DNA of 64,000 nucleotides from Sacculina carcini (taxonomy: Eukaryota; Arthropoda; Thecostraca; Sacculinidae). The stretch covers positions 5,894,183 to 5,958,182 of the forward strand of contig OU696589.1 of the NCBI GenBank assembly GCA_916048095.2, read 5' to 3'. Under the pieces are notes generated by a model that worked only from the letters and a program-made list of their open reading frames with translations, searched no databases and was not told where the DNA came from. The position numbers and the translations under genes were made by a program. Positions 1 through 11,326 of this stretch are shown in pieces; position 1 is the first letter of the stretch, and each line of letters opens with the position of its first letter.

Positions 1-890
1 GACGAAGACTTCCGACTCCACGACCTCCAGCAGGCGCGCACCATGACTGCGGCGAAGCACAACACGGTTAGCCCCAGCGTCGACCGCGCTCCCGCTTCCG
101 CCCGTGCTCTTCAGTGCTCCGCCGCAGCCTGCCGTCTTCTAAATCACCGGCTGCCGCGACAGGGCACAACACCTCGACCCCAGTGCTCTTCAGCACCCTG
201 CCACAGCTAGCCAAGACCGCCGTCCACACAGACCACGTCGTCTCGCCTTTCTTTCTTCCAGATCCCCGGCTTCAGCAGCTCTCGCTCCACCAGCCCTCCA
301 GCACCAGCAGCTTCCACCGCCAGCTCAGCGACGTGTCCAGCTCCAATACGGACGGAGTGAGCATGATCCGCCACAGCTTCCCCGCTGCCTCCAGCCGGCA
401 CCATGCTTCACCGCCGTCCCTACAACACGCTGCTGACACGCCACTGAGAATCTCCACTGCTGCTGTCCTCCCCTGGTGCTGAAGGCATCACCACTGCTGC
501 TGAAGCCGGAACCAAATTTTCAACGAATTCAAATTTCACCAAAACTTCATTCAAACCGAAATGAAATAGCCGAAACAGCTTGTTACAGGCCGGTTAGCTT
601 GTAAAAGCAGACATAATGAACAAAAACAAGATGTATTAAAAGACGGGCGCGCAGGGTCATTGCAGCCCCACGCGCGCCCACAAGACACCGCACACCGACA
701 CACACTACACCACACCCACACACCCACTCCCAGAAAACATGACGCCACCACGTGGCACGCGCAGTCAGCAAACCGAACAATCCACCATTCAAACGCACAC
801 TCATATACACATACAGCACCTTCACTCACGCTCATACAAAATAGTCATTCATACACAATATCCAGTACTAATCTATCACATATTTCATTT
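1..890 (-). mobile_element. Non-autonomous LTR-like (TRIM-like) element, partial copy
   Basis: Read on the minus strand, about 890-575 resembles the long direct repeats at 5242-5552 and 6259-6567, including the shared stretch with GGCGCGCGTGGGGC and the AGCT.TTTCGGCT edge. About 560-1 resembles the GC-rich internal region at 5575-6170, starting from CCGGCTTCAGCAGC. The copy is cut by the window start. No long coding frame is shared between the copies, so I read it as non-coding. Open frames here are products of GC-rich sequence. This is a family inference from homology inside the window. Confidence 0.6.
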
Positions 891-895
891 TAAAT

Positions 896-1573
<678 letters not shown>

Positions 1574-2365
1574 CTGTTGGTAGCCATGGCTACGTCAATA
1601 CAATTTGCCTTTAAAAAGGCAACGGTGCGTGGAATTCACTTTACAGTCCGTCCTTAAAAGGACGCTTAATTATGTCGTGCAAAACGATGCGAATAGTTAT
1701 ATCGGTCGCTATATTCGCACGGACACGCAACACAGTAAGCACTAGCACAGTAATGACGAGGCAGAACAATCGAGTCGAGCGAACACAAGTCACAAATCAG
1801 GCGAGCGAAAACAAGTCGGAAATCGAGGCGCGATGGGCGATGCACGGTGCCCAACAGCGCAATGCGCGTGCTTAAGTGTGTTTTGGATTTATGTGAGTAT
1901 CGGACAATAAGCGCGCGCACCGGAAGTTGTCCGATACTGTCATAAATCCGCGCTGAGTGGGTCTACTTGAGCGTTGCGCAAAATGTGCTTTTGTCGAGAA
2001 CATGGAGCACTAGACAACGCTCGTATACACATAATACACATATACACCACGCTCATATACACTCATATACACAATACAATACGCTCATATACACAACGCT
2101 CATATACACATAATGTGCGACAGCGACCATATACAATTACAATGAAAACACACACTATCAATACGACCAATGCACCACACACACATGCAATCTAACACGA
2201 CGATACACGACACATATCACATGTGTCAATCACATATTCACATAATTAACACGCGAAGCAATATGGTTAATATTAAAGTCACATTATGATTAAATAATAA
2301 ACAATCGACACAATCAAGTTCACAATAATATAATAGCAAAAAGGTGTGATATGGCGCCTACAATA
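1574..2365. mobile_element. 790-bp insertion inside repeat A copy 1
   Basis: In copy 2 the sequence passes directly from GAGTATATAC to AATAGTTTC (around 4820-4835). In copy 1 those two pieces are separated by about 790 bp, so this segment is an insertion, or less likely a deletion in copy 2. It starts next to the palindrome GTAGCCATGGCTAC (1580-1593), contains a strong hairpin at 1885-1949, and has AC-rich sequence at 2025-2200. No coding region is evident. Confidence 0.6.
1885..1949. repeat. Near-perfect hairpin with 23-nt arms
   Basis: Arms GGATTTATG plus AGTATCGGACAA pair with TTGTCCGATACT plus CATAAATCC, with a two-base mismatch between the sub-arms and a GC-rich loop of about 19 nt. It could be a structured transcript, a miniature element, or inverted ends of a decayed transposon. 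The structure is seen directly; the function is not known. Confidence 0.75.
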
Positions 2366-2890
2366 CAATAGTTTCAATCCAAGTCCAGATCGGTCCGTAT
2401 CGGAACACGAAATGGACTTTTTGCTGAATAATTTCAACTTCGTAGTTGCGTTTTTTTGCTTAGTTGGGCCTCACTGAAAATAAGCACAGCGCCTAGTGGG
2501 TCCCTGCCAAGTTTTTATTCTATAAATGCTGTCATTTTACTAATAGGGATTACTGTTTGATATTCCGCACGTATTGACATTGAATTTGGCAAAAATATAT
2601 ACCTGTAAATATACTCAATAAATAGACTCTTGATTTAGCGGCATATACCAACGCCAATGTGTTGAATGTGAATCATGTTGCGCTATGAGCATGTTGGTTG
2701 CTTTTGTGTAGGAAACTAATGTGCTGCTTTATTTTGGCATAATTGGATGTATACATGGCAATTTAGCTGATATACGTCATCTAATGTTAGTGAATTTTAC
2801 GTTTGTTTTTCATGCTTTAAATCTTCAAATTAACCCATTAGCCTGCAGTGATCTAAAAATAGATCACCATTTTCAACTATTTTCTTCTCA
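2366..2890 (+). repeat. Repeat family A, second block (copy 1)
   Basis: The segment beginning near AGTTGGGCCTCACTG (2463) and ending after the palindrome GTGATCTAAAAATAGATCAC (about 2850) is repeated at 4925-5241 continuing at 6568-6640, and at 16925-17365, with a short piece at 25840-25945. The several copies allow empty-site comparisons for elements inserted in them. Confidence 0.75.
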
Positions 2891-3009
2891 GAATTTTTTT
2901 TTATTATGAATATAATTCATTTGTTATAATATTTGGACCTTGTACTTATGGTATTTTATTTTAAATAATTACTTTAGAGTTTTTAACTTGTCCTAATAAA
3001 GCATTGAAG

Positions 3010-4275
3010 TACTTTTTAATAATAAGCATTGAAGTTAGTATTAGTAATAAGCATTGAAGTTACTTTTTAACCTCTATATGTCCTCTCTCTGTCCAGTTCT
3101 ACGGAGCCACAGTGTTGCTTACCATATCTATGCCGACGACATCCAACTATGTATCCCCTGTCCTTTCTCTCATCCTTCTCTTCTTTCCAATATCCTACGT
3201 GATATTACCTTATGGACCTCATCTCGACGCCTCCTTCTCAATACTTCTAAATCTGAGTTCATAATTCTTCACCCTCCTCGTATCACTCCTCCTTTACTTC
3301 CTCTGCCTCTCTCCACTACTGTACGTAACCTCGGCACTATTTTTGATTCCAATCTTTCTCTTACCAATAACGTCATTTCCACTGCTCGAACCTGCTACCT
3401 TATTCTGCGTTCTCTTTACCCTATCCGCTCTTGTTTGGACCAACCTTCGGCTATCAAATTTGTTCACTCTCTTATTTTTTCCCGTCTTGACTACTGCAGC
3501 TCACTCCACCTCAACTTACCTCGGTCTTCTTTGAAAATCCTTCAGCGCATCATCAATCAATCCTGTCGTTTCGTACTCCACCCCACTCGCTGTCGCCACA
3601 CTTCCTCCTTTCTGTTCCAATTTCACTGGCTCCCCATCATTCCACGTATCCACTTTCGCCTATGCTGTCTTGTATACAAACTACTAAATGTCTATAAATC
3701 TCCAGCTTACTTAACTGATCTTCTTGATCCTTCCATCAATCAATCGTCCCGTATTCCACTTCCTTTGTTCTGTCCTCGCGCCTTGAATGAATCTCCTTGG
3801 TCAGCTAAATCTTTCTCGTTCTATGCTCCTCGACTATACAACTCACTTCCTGTCTCTATTACTTCATCCCCTTCTTTTCGCCAATTTTCTTCTTCCCTCC
3901 GCAAATATCTATTCTCAATTTCTTTTGACACTGTTTCCCACTCTCTCACTCCTTATGCCTCGGTCTGACTCTACATGTCTGTGGTGCTGTTTTGTGTCTA
4001 TTGTTGGTCCATTGTATTGTTGTACTCATGCTTATATTGTGCTTATTTTCTATTGATTTTGTCATGTGAAGTCGCTTGTGCATATCCACTCTTTTATTAA
4101 TTTTTCTCTTGTTTAAGTAAGTTTGTTTGCTATAGGTTTCTTATTCTACTCTATGTGAATATTCTCTTTCTGATTCTCACTTTGTACTTGTGTATGTAGT
4201 AGTCTTGTTTTTGTCATTTTCGCGCTTGTGACCACGGGCGCTATAACAAATACATCGTTGATTGATTGATTGATT
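3010..4275 (+). mobile_element. 5'-truncated LINE (CR1/L2 group)
   Basis: The element begins in the middle of reverse transcriptase and ends in a GATT-repeat tail (4256-4275). It interrupts repeat A. In copy 1 the sequence reads GCATTGAATTAGACC without a break; here GCATTGAAGT (ending near 3009) and GATTGAAGTAGACC (4271-4283) flank the insertion. That gives a likely 7-8-bp target duplication around ATTGAAGT. The segment 3003-3060 also carries three copies of AAGCATTGAAGT. 5' truncation is the usual outcome of target-primed reverse transcription. Confidence 0.85.
3054..3968 (+). pseudogene. LINE reverse transcriptase, C-terminal part
   Basis: An open frame of about 304 residues. It holds the reverse transcriptase active-site motif YADD (near residue 27), then the thumb region with LLLNTSKSEF and the downstream domain with LVYKLL and APRLYNSLP, typical of CR1/L2-group LINEs. 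The endonuclease and the N-terminal reverse transcriptase blocks are absent, so it cannot be autonomous. Closest relatives in the window are the minus-strand element at 21955-24750 and the 3' fragment at 50818-51320. The first ATG has no meaning as a start because the frame is cut by truncation. Confidence 0.85.
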
Positions 4276-4359
4276 GAAGTAGACCATTTTTACCCTTTTT
4301 TCGGTGGTTCTTTTGTTGACCCACAGCATAGACACACGACCTCGAGTAGAAAAAATTGG

Positions 4360-4396
<37 letters not shown>

Positions 4397-5241
4397 CCTC
4401 ATGCTGCTTCACAACGAATTTCAATGCTCTAATGATTATAACTTCTGTATAGGAGCGATTTACATTCAGTGATCTAAAAATAAATCACTGCCGGTTTACG
4501 CTTATATTGGCATCAACTCAATGTTTTAGAGGAAATAGGTTAACCGCACGAAATTCAAGACAAAATATGAATAACCAGTCTAATAATGAAAATATGCGTC
4601 CCCGTCGGTTTTTTCCAAGAATTTCGCGCAGCGGCGGTGCCAAGGGGGGACTTGGAGGGGCTGAAATTCCCCAAAATATGACAACCCCCTTGAGCACACC
4701 AAAAGTCCTGGCCATGAACATTTCGGGAGTAGTTATTCATGTTTCCCAAAACCCCCGCACCTTTTTCCTTAGTCCTCCTCAGTCCCTTACCGGAAAAATC
4801 CTGGCGCCGCCACTATCTTTGAGTATATACAATAGTTTCTATCCAAGTCCAGATGGTCCGTATCGGAACACGAAATGGACTTTTTGCTGAATAATTTTAC
4901 TCAACTGCTGAATAATTTTAACTTCGTAGTTGCGTTTTTTTTGCTTAGTTGGGCCTCACTGAAAATAAGCACAGCGCCTAGTGGGTCCCTGTCAAATTTT
5001 ATTTTTTAAATGCTGTCGTTCCACTAATAGGAATTACTGTTTGATATTCCGCATGTATTGACATTGAATTTGGCAAAAATATATACCTGTTAATATACTC
5101 AATAAATAGACTCTTGATTTAGCGGCATATACCAGCGCCAATGTGTTGAATGTGAATCATGTTGCGCTACGAGCGTGTTGGTTGCTTTTGTGTAGGAAAC
5201 TAATGTGCTGCTTTATTTTGGCATACTTGGATGTATACATG
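4276..5241 (+). repeat. Repeat family A, copy 2 (both blocks, contiguous)
   Basis: This copy joins the block seen at 896-1573 directly to the block seen at 2366-2890, and so shows the uninserted arrangement at about 4828. A short (TA)n tract lies at 4361-4394. The copy is broken at 5241 by the LTR-like element and resumes at about 6568. Confidence 0.75.
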
Positions 5242-5552
5242 TGTGGTGTAATCGTGTGTAGTGAGAGAGAGTGCGTGTGTGTAAAGTTGTTTCGGTGTGT
5301 GTGTGTATTCGTTTGTGAATTGTCCATGCCCCGCAGCGGCGAGTGAATGAACGGCTCGCCGCTGATTGGCTGTTGCGGCGGGTGAGGACTGTGTGCGCGT
5401 ATGTGTCCGTGTGTGCTCCCGTGTGACATGGTGTGAGCGTAGAGTCCTGTTTGAGCTGCGGTTGTGGCGTGACGTCCTGTAGGCGCGCGTGGGGCAGTGA
5501 TGCCCGCGCGCGTCTGTCAGTAATATATTTTAGTCTCTTCAGTTTTGTTACA
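5242..5552 (+). repeat. Left long direct repeat of the TRIM-like element
   Basis: Starts TGTGGTGTAATCG and ends near TTTTGTTACA. It contains a CCAAT-type box in reverse (GATTGGCTG), a run of GT-rich sequence and a TGACGTCCTG CRE-like site, all also present in the right copy. Confidence 0.7.
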
Positions 5553-6258
5553 AGCTATTTCGGCTTTTTTGTTTTGGAAATATTTTTGTCTGCGACCCGG
5601 CTTCAGCAGCGGAGATGGTGCCTCCCAGCATCAGTAGCGGCCTACCAGCGGAGAACAGCGGTGGAGGTGCTCGATGGCGTGTCAGGCTGGTGTGCAGGGG
5701 GACGGCAGTGCAGCATGATGCCGGCGGGAGGCAGCTGAGGAGCTGTGGCCGAGGGATACTGGTCGTCTCGCCTGCACTGGTGTAAGGCACGTCGCCGGGC
5801 AACTACAGGATTGTCGGTGGAGGCGACGATCGCTCGTGGAGGATGCTGGTGCTGGACGGCAGGTGACAGAGAGAGGCTGCTGAAGCCGGAGGAAAACATG
5901 ACGAACGACGGCGACGGCGTGGCCTGTGTGAGCGGCGACGTCCCGGCTGTTTGCGGCAGGGTGCTGAAGAGCACTAGAGTCGACGGGAGCATAGTGGGTG
6001 CTGGGGTCTAAGTGTTGTGCCCTGTCGCGGCAGCCGGTGATGAAGAGGAGGGCAGGCTGCGGCGGAGCACTGAAGAGCACGGGCGGAGGCGGGAGCGTGG
6101 TGGACGCTGGGGCCTGACGTGTTGTGTTTCGCCGCAGCCAAGGTGTGTGCATCTGGTGGAGGCCGTCGTCTAATTAGATTTTGGTTATTGGTTCATTTTT
6201 CCTGGTTTGCTTGGTTCGCGGTTTTTTGTTGATTTGTTTCTTTAAAAACAGGTGGAGG

Positions 6259-6567
6259 TGTGGTGTAATCGTGTGTAGTGAGAGAGAGTGCGTGTGTGTG
6301 AAGTTGTTTCGGTGTGTGTGTGTATTCGTTTGTGAATTGTCCATGCCCCGCAGCGGCGAGTGAATGAACGGCTCGCCGCTGATTGGCTGTTGCGGCGGGT
6401 GAGGACTGTGTGCGCGTATGTGTGTCCGTGTGTGCTCCCGTGTGACATGGTGTGAGCGTAGAGTCCTGTTTGAGCTGCGGTTGTGGCGTGACGTCTTGTA
6501 GGCGCGCGTGGGGCAGTGATGCCCGCGAGCGTCTGTCTCTAATATATTTTAGTCTTTTTGTGTTGCA
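6259..6567 (+). repeat. Right long direct repeat of the TRIM-like element
   Basis: Matches the left repeat almost base for base from TGTGGTGTAATCG to TAATATATTTTAGTCT, with small changes such as one extra GT unit. High identity suggests a recent insertion. Confidence 0.7.
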
Positions 6568-7110
6568 ATGTAGCTGATATACATCATCTAATGTTAGTGA
6601 TTTTTACGTTTGTTTTTCATGCTTTAAATCTTTTTTGTGTTCAATATTACTTATCTGCGGCGCATATGAAACTGTGAAAATTTCCGCTTTATAAATACAC
6701 ATTAATTTACCTATACCTACCTTACCTACCTAACTAGTTCATGGCCTGTAGTAAAAAGTAAAATTTAGCGGTGAACCAGCAGGCAATGCACACAGTGTAA
6801 TCATACACACAACAACCACCACCATGCGTACACACCGCCGCAACACAATCCGACCATCACGCAGATCGAAAACACACTCACCCTCGTGCACACGAGCGCA
6901 CACTCCCACCCACTCACACGCACACACACACACACACACACACACCGTGACCTCCACGCAACCTTGACCACACAACACACGCATACGCACAGTAAGTCAC
7001 ACACAACACTAAACTACTTGGCCTCAACTATTTCAACCTAAAAGCCCGGTGTGGATTGTACAATATAATTTTTGATAATTCAACAACATACTTTATTTCA
7101 ACATATTTCA
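6568..7110. other. Tail of repeat A, then non-coding sequence with a (CA)n tract
   Basis: 6568-6640 continues repeat A. A pure (CA)n run of about 25 bp lies near 6920-6945. I see no gene in the rest. Confidence 0.6.
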
Positions 7111-7530
7111 TTTGATCAACTTTGGCTTCAAAGTTTCCAGAGCCTTGAAGAAGTCTTATTTTGACACGCCAGGTGAGGGGCACTGTGTGATTCACAACAA
7201 TCCAACTCCCAGAGAACCAAACTCAAAACCAAATTATAAATTGGCAGAGTTGAGTCTAAATTTTCATTGTTTTGATGATTCTTACCCCCTATCATGGCTA
7301 TTCATCCAATGAAGTTAAGGTTTCATTAAAAGGTTTACATCAGGCCATAATTGTTGTTTATTATTTGTGGCATTGTCCTTCTGTAGCTCTGATTATTGAC
7401 ATGAAATTACAACTATATAATATTTTGCCATTCCATGATCACCAGATGAGACATGGCTATCATATGAGCTCTGATTTGATTGCAAAAAATCGGTAACTGT
7501 TGAATTCGAGCAAGGTGGCTTTCGAGTGTC

Positions 7531-9487
7531 ATGCTGCACAAGGTCAATAAAGTCGGTGATGTCAACGGCGTGATGGAGAACAACCGAACAGAAAACGAAG
7601 CACAAAGTGCAAGTTATGTAAGCGAAGAAGTTTCGCTTGAGGGTCGTGGTGATATTCTGTCGTATGTCAAGCCAGAAGCTGATGCTGTAGGTGATGTTGA
7701 GGAGAGTCACTGGTTAGAAGACGAGTCACAAAGCCTCGATGTCAACGGAGAAACTGTTTCACGAGACTCTTATTACGAGGTAGATGGTGTGAAAGATCAG
7801 GAGGGAGTGTCTCCCAACACCTCCAATCACGAAGACGAGGAGGACTACTGGAGTTCCGCTCTCAGCAGCATTGAGTATTTTGATGATGATGGTGATGGCG
7901 CACGAGATGGTACAGGAGATGATGGACAACAAGAGGCAGCAGCTGCGCCGGCTGAGGATCAACTGAGGCCCGCCACCACTGACTCTGTCCCTGCGACGAG
8001 AAAACGAGCTAGAACCAAGAAGAGACGAGCTGCTGTTGCCGGTAATCTGTCCTCTTTCTTTCGCCCTCTCTCTTTCTTATTTTTAAAGTTGCTGGTTCTT
8101 ACATACGTTGTCTCTTCAATAATGAATAATTTAAAGTCTAATAGATACTGAAAATCGACCTGTGATGTGATGTGCTTCATGAAAAATTATAAAGTTTGCT
8201 TTTTGCTCATTTGTTTCATGTCATGTTTGTAAGATTCAATTATTTAATTGCAATTATATGTGATCATTCAACGTCTATTTGCATAGGAGTCTTCCTTTCT
8301 TACAAGGCCAAGTGTGTAATGCTGCCGTGTAGTTTGAAAATGTTGTATTCGTATTTCTATATGTTTGAATTGATCTTCACTCGCCTTGTATGGTTTTATT
8401 GGCTGGCTGCTCAGATAAGTCAGCTGAGTGCAGTTCGTCGGACACTGAGTCGGAGTCAGAAGACGGGCGTCTCGCGTCCAAGAAGAAGAGGAAGAGCACC
8501 AACAGGAGGAAGAAGGGCGGTCTTACGAAAGCCCCCAGTCAGCCTGTTTTTCACGAGTGCTACGTGTGCAACGCCAGATTCCCGAGAAAGAACCAACTTC
8601 ACGAACATCTCAAGACACATCTGGGCGCCAAACCGTTCAAGTGTGATCTGTGCGGCGCTCGTTTCACGACCAGCGACTCGCTGAAGTCGCATTTGCGCGC
8701 GCACCGCGGCATCAAACCGTACAAGTGCGACGTGTGCGGTGTCAGTTTCACGCAGAGCGGAACGCTCGGTGTTCACTTGCGTATTCACAGCGGACTGCGG
8801 CCGTTTAAGTGTGATGTGTGCGGCAAGCGTTTTAACCAGAGCGGCTCGTTGGCTGGTCACAAGCAGTTGCACACCACGGACAAACAGTTCAAGTGCGACG
8901 TGTGTGACAAGCGCTTTGCTACGCATAAACTTTTGCGGCGACACAAACTGAGTCATGATGACACTATGTCGTTTGAATGCGAGACATGCGGCGCGAAATT
9001 CCGCACCCCCAAGGGATTGTCACTCCACGTCGAGCGACACACGGCCGAGAGAAAGTTTCAGTGCGACCAATGTGACTCGAGCTTCACGACCAAGAAATAC
9101 TTGAGAAAACACCAGGTGGCGCATTTGAAAGTCAAACCGCACAAATGTCAGTTTTGCGAAATGACGTTTGCTCGTCGGCAGCATGTCACCCCGCATGTCG
9201 TAAAATTCCACAGTTCCCAGCCGATCGAGTGTACTCGCTGCGGAATTACGCTGAAAAACGGCGAAGAATACCGTAAACACGTTAAGACGCACACGCGGGC
9301 CATCAAAGCATTGGAATGTCCCCACTGTCCGTCAAAGTTCACGCGTCAGTTATATTTGTACAATCATCTGGAACGACATGCCCGGGCGCGCGCAGCCGCC
9401 AAGAGAAATGCACTCGGAATACAAGGGCCTGATTCGGATGTGCTCGAAGATTGTCTTTCGGTGACTCCAAAGGTTGAACCCACTTGA
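7531..9487 (+). CDS. C2H2 zinc-finger protein, copy 1 (two exons)
   Basis: Exon 1 is 7531-8041 and exon 2 is 8415-9487. The intron (8042-8414) has GTAATC and CTCAG borders in phase 1 and gives 527 residues. Residues 1-150 are acidic and low in complexity. A basic patch RKRARTKKRR sits at the end of exon 1 and KKKRKSTNRRKK follows in exon 2, both likely nuclear signals. Ten C2H2 fingers occupy about 219-492, beginning with CYVC and joined partly by HLGAKPFKC-type linkers. The expected role is sequence-specific DNA binding in the nucleus; no effector domain such as KRAB or ZAD is recognised. The start ATG is the first in the frame. A full second copy lies at 26980-28933. Both frames are intact, so this is unlikely to be a pseudogene. 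Confidence 0.9.
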
Positions 9488-9689
9488 GGAGATTGGAACA
9501 GTGTTGTGTTCCACAGCGCCTTGGTCTGTTGTGTGAAATTGCACGGGGATGATGGATCAATATTTCGGGGTTAAGGGTTCTCCTGGGGACAAGAGGTATC
9601 TGACTCATGCCTTTTCAGCGGACTATGTCAACAAAATTCCAGATATACTTTCAATGGTGTGATTGATGAATGTGAGGTTGACGTTTGGG

Positions 9690-9935
9690 TTAAATGTTAT
9701 ATGCCCCAAATCACAGCCACCACAAGGGAAGACGCCGAATCTGGTTAACACACAGGTGTGTCCCGTGCAGCTCGCTGCCAACGCAGAGCCGACCATCCAC
9801 GCTATGGCGCCTCAATGACGGAAGGCGTATTGGAGAAGACCACCTCCCCAGAATGCATGAAACAACACATGATTGATACCATGTAAGGCGGGTTTGCTAC
9901 ATGTACTGTGGATGTAACAATACAGACATTGTTTA
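9690..9935 (+). repeat. Repeat family B, copy 1 (200 bp)
   Basis: A segment with ACACAGGTGTGTCCCGTGCA and TCCACGCTATGGC recurs at 29490-29720, behind the other zinc-finger gene, and at 58731-58935, far from either. A frame of 50-60 codons ending in a conserved ACTCATGAC/ACACATGAT region is open in copies 1 and 3. It may be an old coding exon or a SINE-like repeat. Confidence 0.7.
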
Positions 9936-10155
9936 TGTATGCGTGTGTGATAGTGGTCGTTTTGTGGGACGACCTCGAGATTGGTGTTTACATTCATCAG
10001 GTTGTCTGGCCGAACAACCAATCAGAAGCAGGCAACTTACCTTAAGAGTAGCGGGAGTCAAGATTTGGACTAAGAGTAAAATATAATTATATTATCGAGA
10101 GAAAAAGTAAAAAAAAATATAATTATATTATCGAGATGCGATCAACTGCTTGTAG

Positions 10156-10160
10156 AAAAC
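10156..10160 (+). repeat. Target-site duplication AAAAC (left)
   Basis: The five bases before the 5' LTR are AAAAC, identical to 14637-14641 after the 3' LTR. Confidence 0.85.
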
Positions 10161-10552
10161 TGTGGGTGCATATGTGTGCGTAGTTTATGGCGTTTGAGCG
10201 TGAGTGAGTTTATGCGTATGTATATATGGATTCCGGTCTGTGTGTTCTACAGTTGTAGTTGTGCGTTGTGTTAGTGTCAATGGTCGTGTTTGTGTGCGTG
10301 CGCGTGTGTCGTTGAAGCGCGTGTGTATCAAGCAGTGTGAGCGATAGGCAGTGTGTGTCAGCGGCTATCAGGTGAATAAGTGGTGTTATCGTGTTGGCTG
10401 TGTGGATTGGGCGTTGTGCGAACGGGCGTTGTGTGATTGTGCGTGCGGGTATTCAATGTATATATAGTTTAGTACTGCATCAAATATATCATCATCGTCA
10501 TCATCCATTGTCTGTGATTGTTCACCATGGCGGAGGCGAATCAGAACTTACA
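10161..10552 (+). repeat. 5' LTR
   Basis: Starts TGTGGGTGCATATG and ends AGAACTTACA, so it has TG...CA ends. It is repeated at 14247-14636. Confidence 0.9.
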
Positions 10553-10579
10553 AGCTTTTCGGCTATCGCTGAGTCAACA

Positions 10580-11326
10580 ATGGACATGAGGCTCATTCCT
10601 GAATACGACGGAAGCCAGGATCCCTCAGAATGGATTAGCAGAGTGAAGAAGTTGTGCCGGTTGCGCGGTGTGAGAGATGTGGCTCAAGTTGCAGGTATGA
10701 GGGTCACAGTGAATGCTTATAGCGTAATTGACGGGCTATCAGATGAAGACCAGCTGGATATGAGTAAGATTGAGCGAACCCTGCAAAGAGCTTTTGGTAT
10801 GGACACTTTTGCGGCTTATGATCAATTCATCAATCGGCGGCTTGCTCCCAATGAGTGTGTTGATGTGTTGGTGTCAGATCTGCGAAAGTTTGGTGCCAGG
10901 TGTAATATCACAGATCCAGTGTCCATCAGATGCGCCTTTGTGGCAGCATTACCACAACCGGTTCGGCACACCCTGCGGGCAAATGCCAAGCTGGACGATA
11001 TGCCCATCGAAGACGTCGTCAACAGAGCGCGTGTTGTTTTAGCGGAAAATGGGGGTGCTAAAATAGGGTTGTTAGCGTCAGAGCCGTTGCGTCGACCACA
11101 AAGTCGTTCACAAATCAGATGTTTCGTATGCAGCAGACTCGGTCATGTTGCGCGGGACTGCTCCCTTCGCAATGATCAACGAAACTCAGGAAGAGGAATT
11201 GTCGGACCTGTCTGCTTCAGATGTGGAGCTCGTGGGCACTACCAGTCACATTGTCCGGGAAACGAACAAGGAGAAGAATCATCAGCGCCAGTCTCTTCTC
11301 CGCGTGTTCGAGTTTGGCGCCAGTGA
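10580..11326 (+). CDS. Gag-like protein of the LTR retrotransposon
   Basis: About 248 residues from the first ATG after the 5' LTR (the frame extends upstream into the LTR, which I do not count). The N-terminal half has the helical capsid-like pattern with PSEWI and RAFGM. The C-terminal part has two CCHC zinc knuckles, CFVCSRLGHVARDC and CFRCGARGHYQSHC, which bind RNA during particle assembly. The frame overlaps the start of pol (frame -1 relative to gag) between about 11221 and 11326, so a programmed frameshift is likely. I could not identify the slippery site. Confidence 0.85.
   Translation: MDMRLIPEYDGSQDPSEWISRVKKLCRLRGVRDVAQVAGMRVTVNAYSVIDGLSDEDQLDMSKIERTLQRAFGMDTFAAYDQFINRRLAPNECVDVLVSDLRKFGARCNITDPVSIRCAFVAALPQPVRHTLRANAKLDDMPIEDVVNRARVVLAENGGAKIGLLASEPLRRPQSRSQIRCFVCSRLGHVARDCSLRNDQRNSGRGIVGPVCFRCGARGHYQSHCPGNEQGEESSAPVSSPRVRVWRQ

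Larger units (their letters stand above)
5242..6567 (+). mobile_element. Complete non-autonomous LTR-like (TRIM-like) element
   Basis: Two nearly identical direct repeats of about 300-310 bp (5242-5552 and 6259-6567) bracket a GC-rich internal region of about 700 bp. The element sits inside repeat A: uninterrupted copies read GGATGTATACATGGCAAT (about 2745 and 17224), while here GTATACATG precedes the element and CAATGTAGCTG follows it. No gag or pol motif is visible in the internal part, which carries an imperfect duplication of about 115 bp (around 5960 and 6075). I call it TRIM-like by architecture. No clear target duplication is resolved. Confidence 0.7.

Noticed and set aside
5433-6152. 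Overlapping frames in the GC-rich TRIM-like interior
   Set aside because: Frames on both strands are not kept in the related copy at 1-560. GC-rich sequence with few stops explains them.
8456-9325. Minus-strand frames opposite the zinc-finger exons
   Set aside because: They are shadows of the C2H2 coding frame; the same shadows appear in copy 2.
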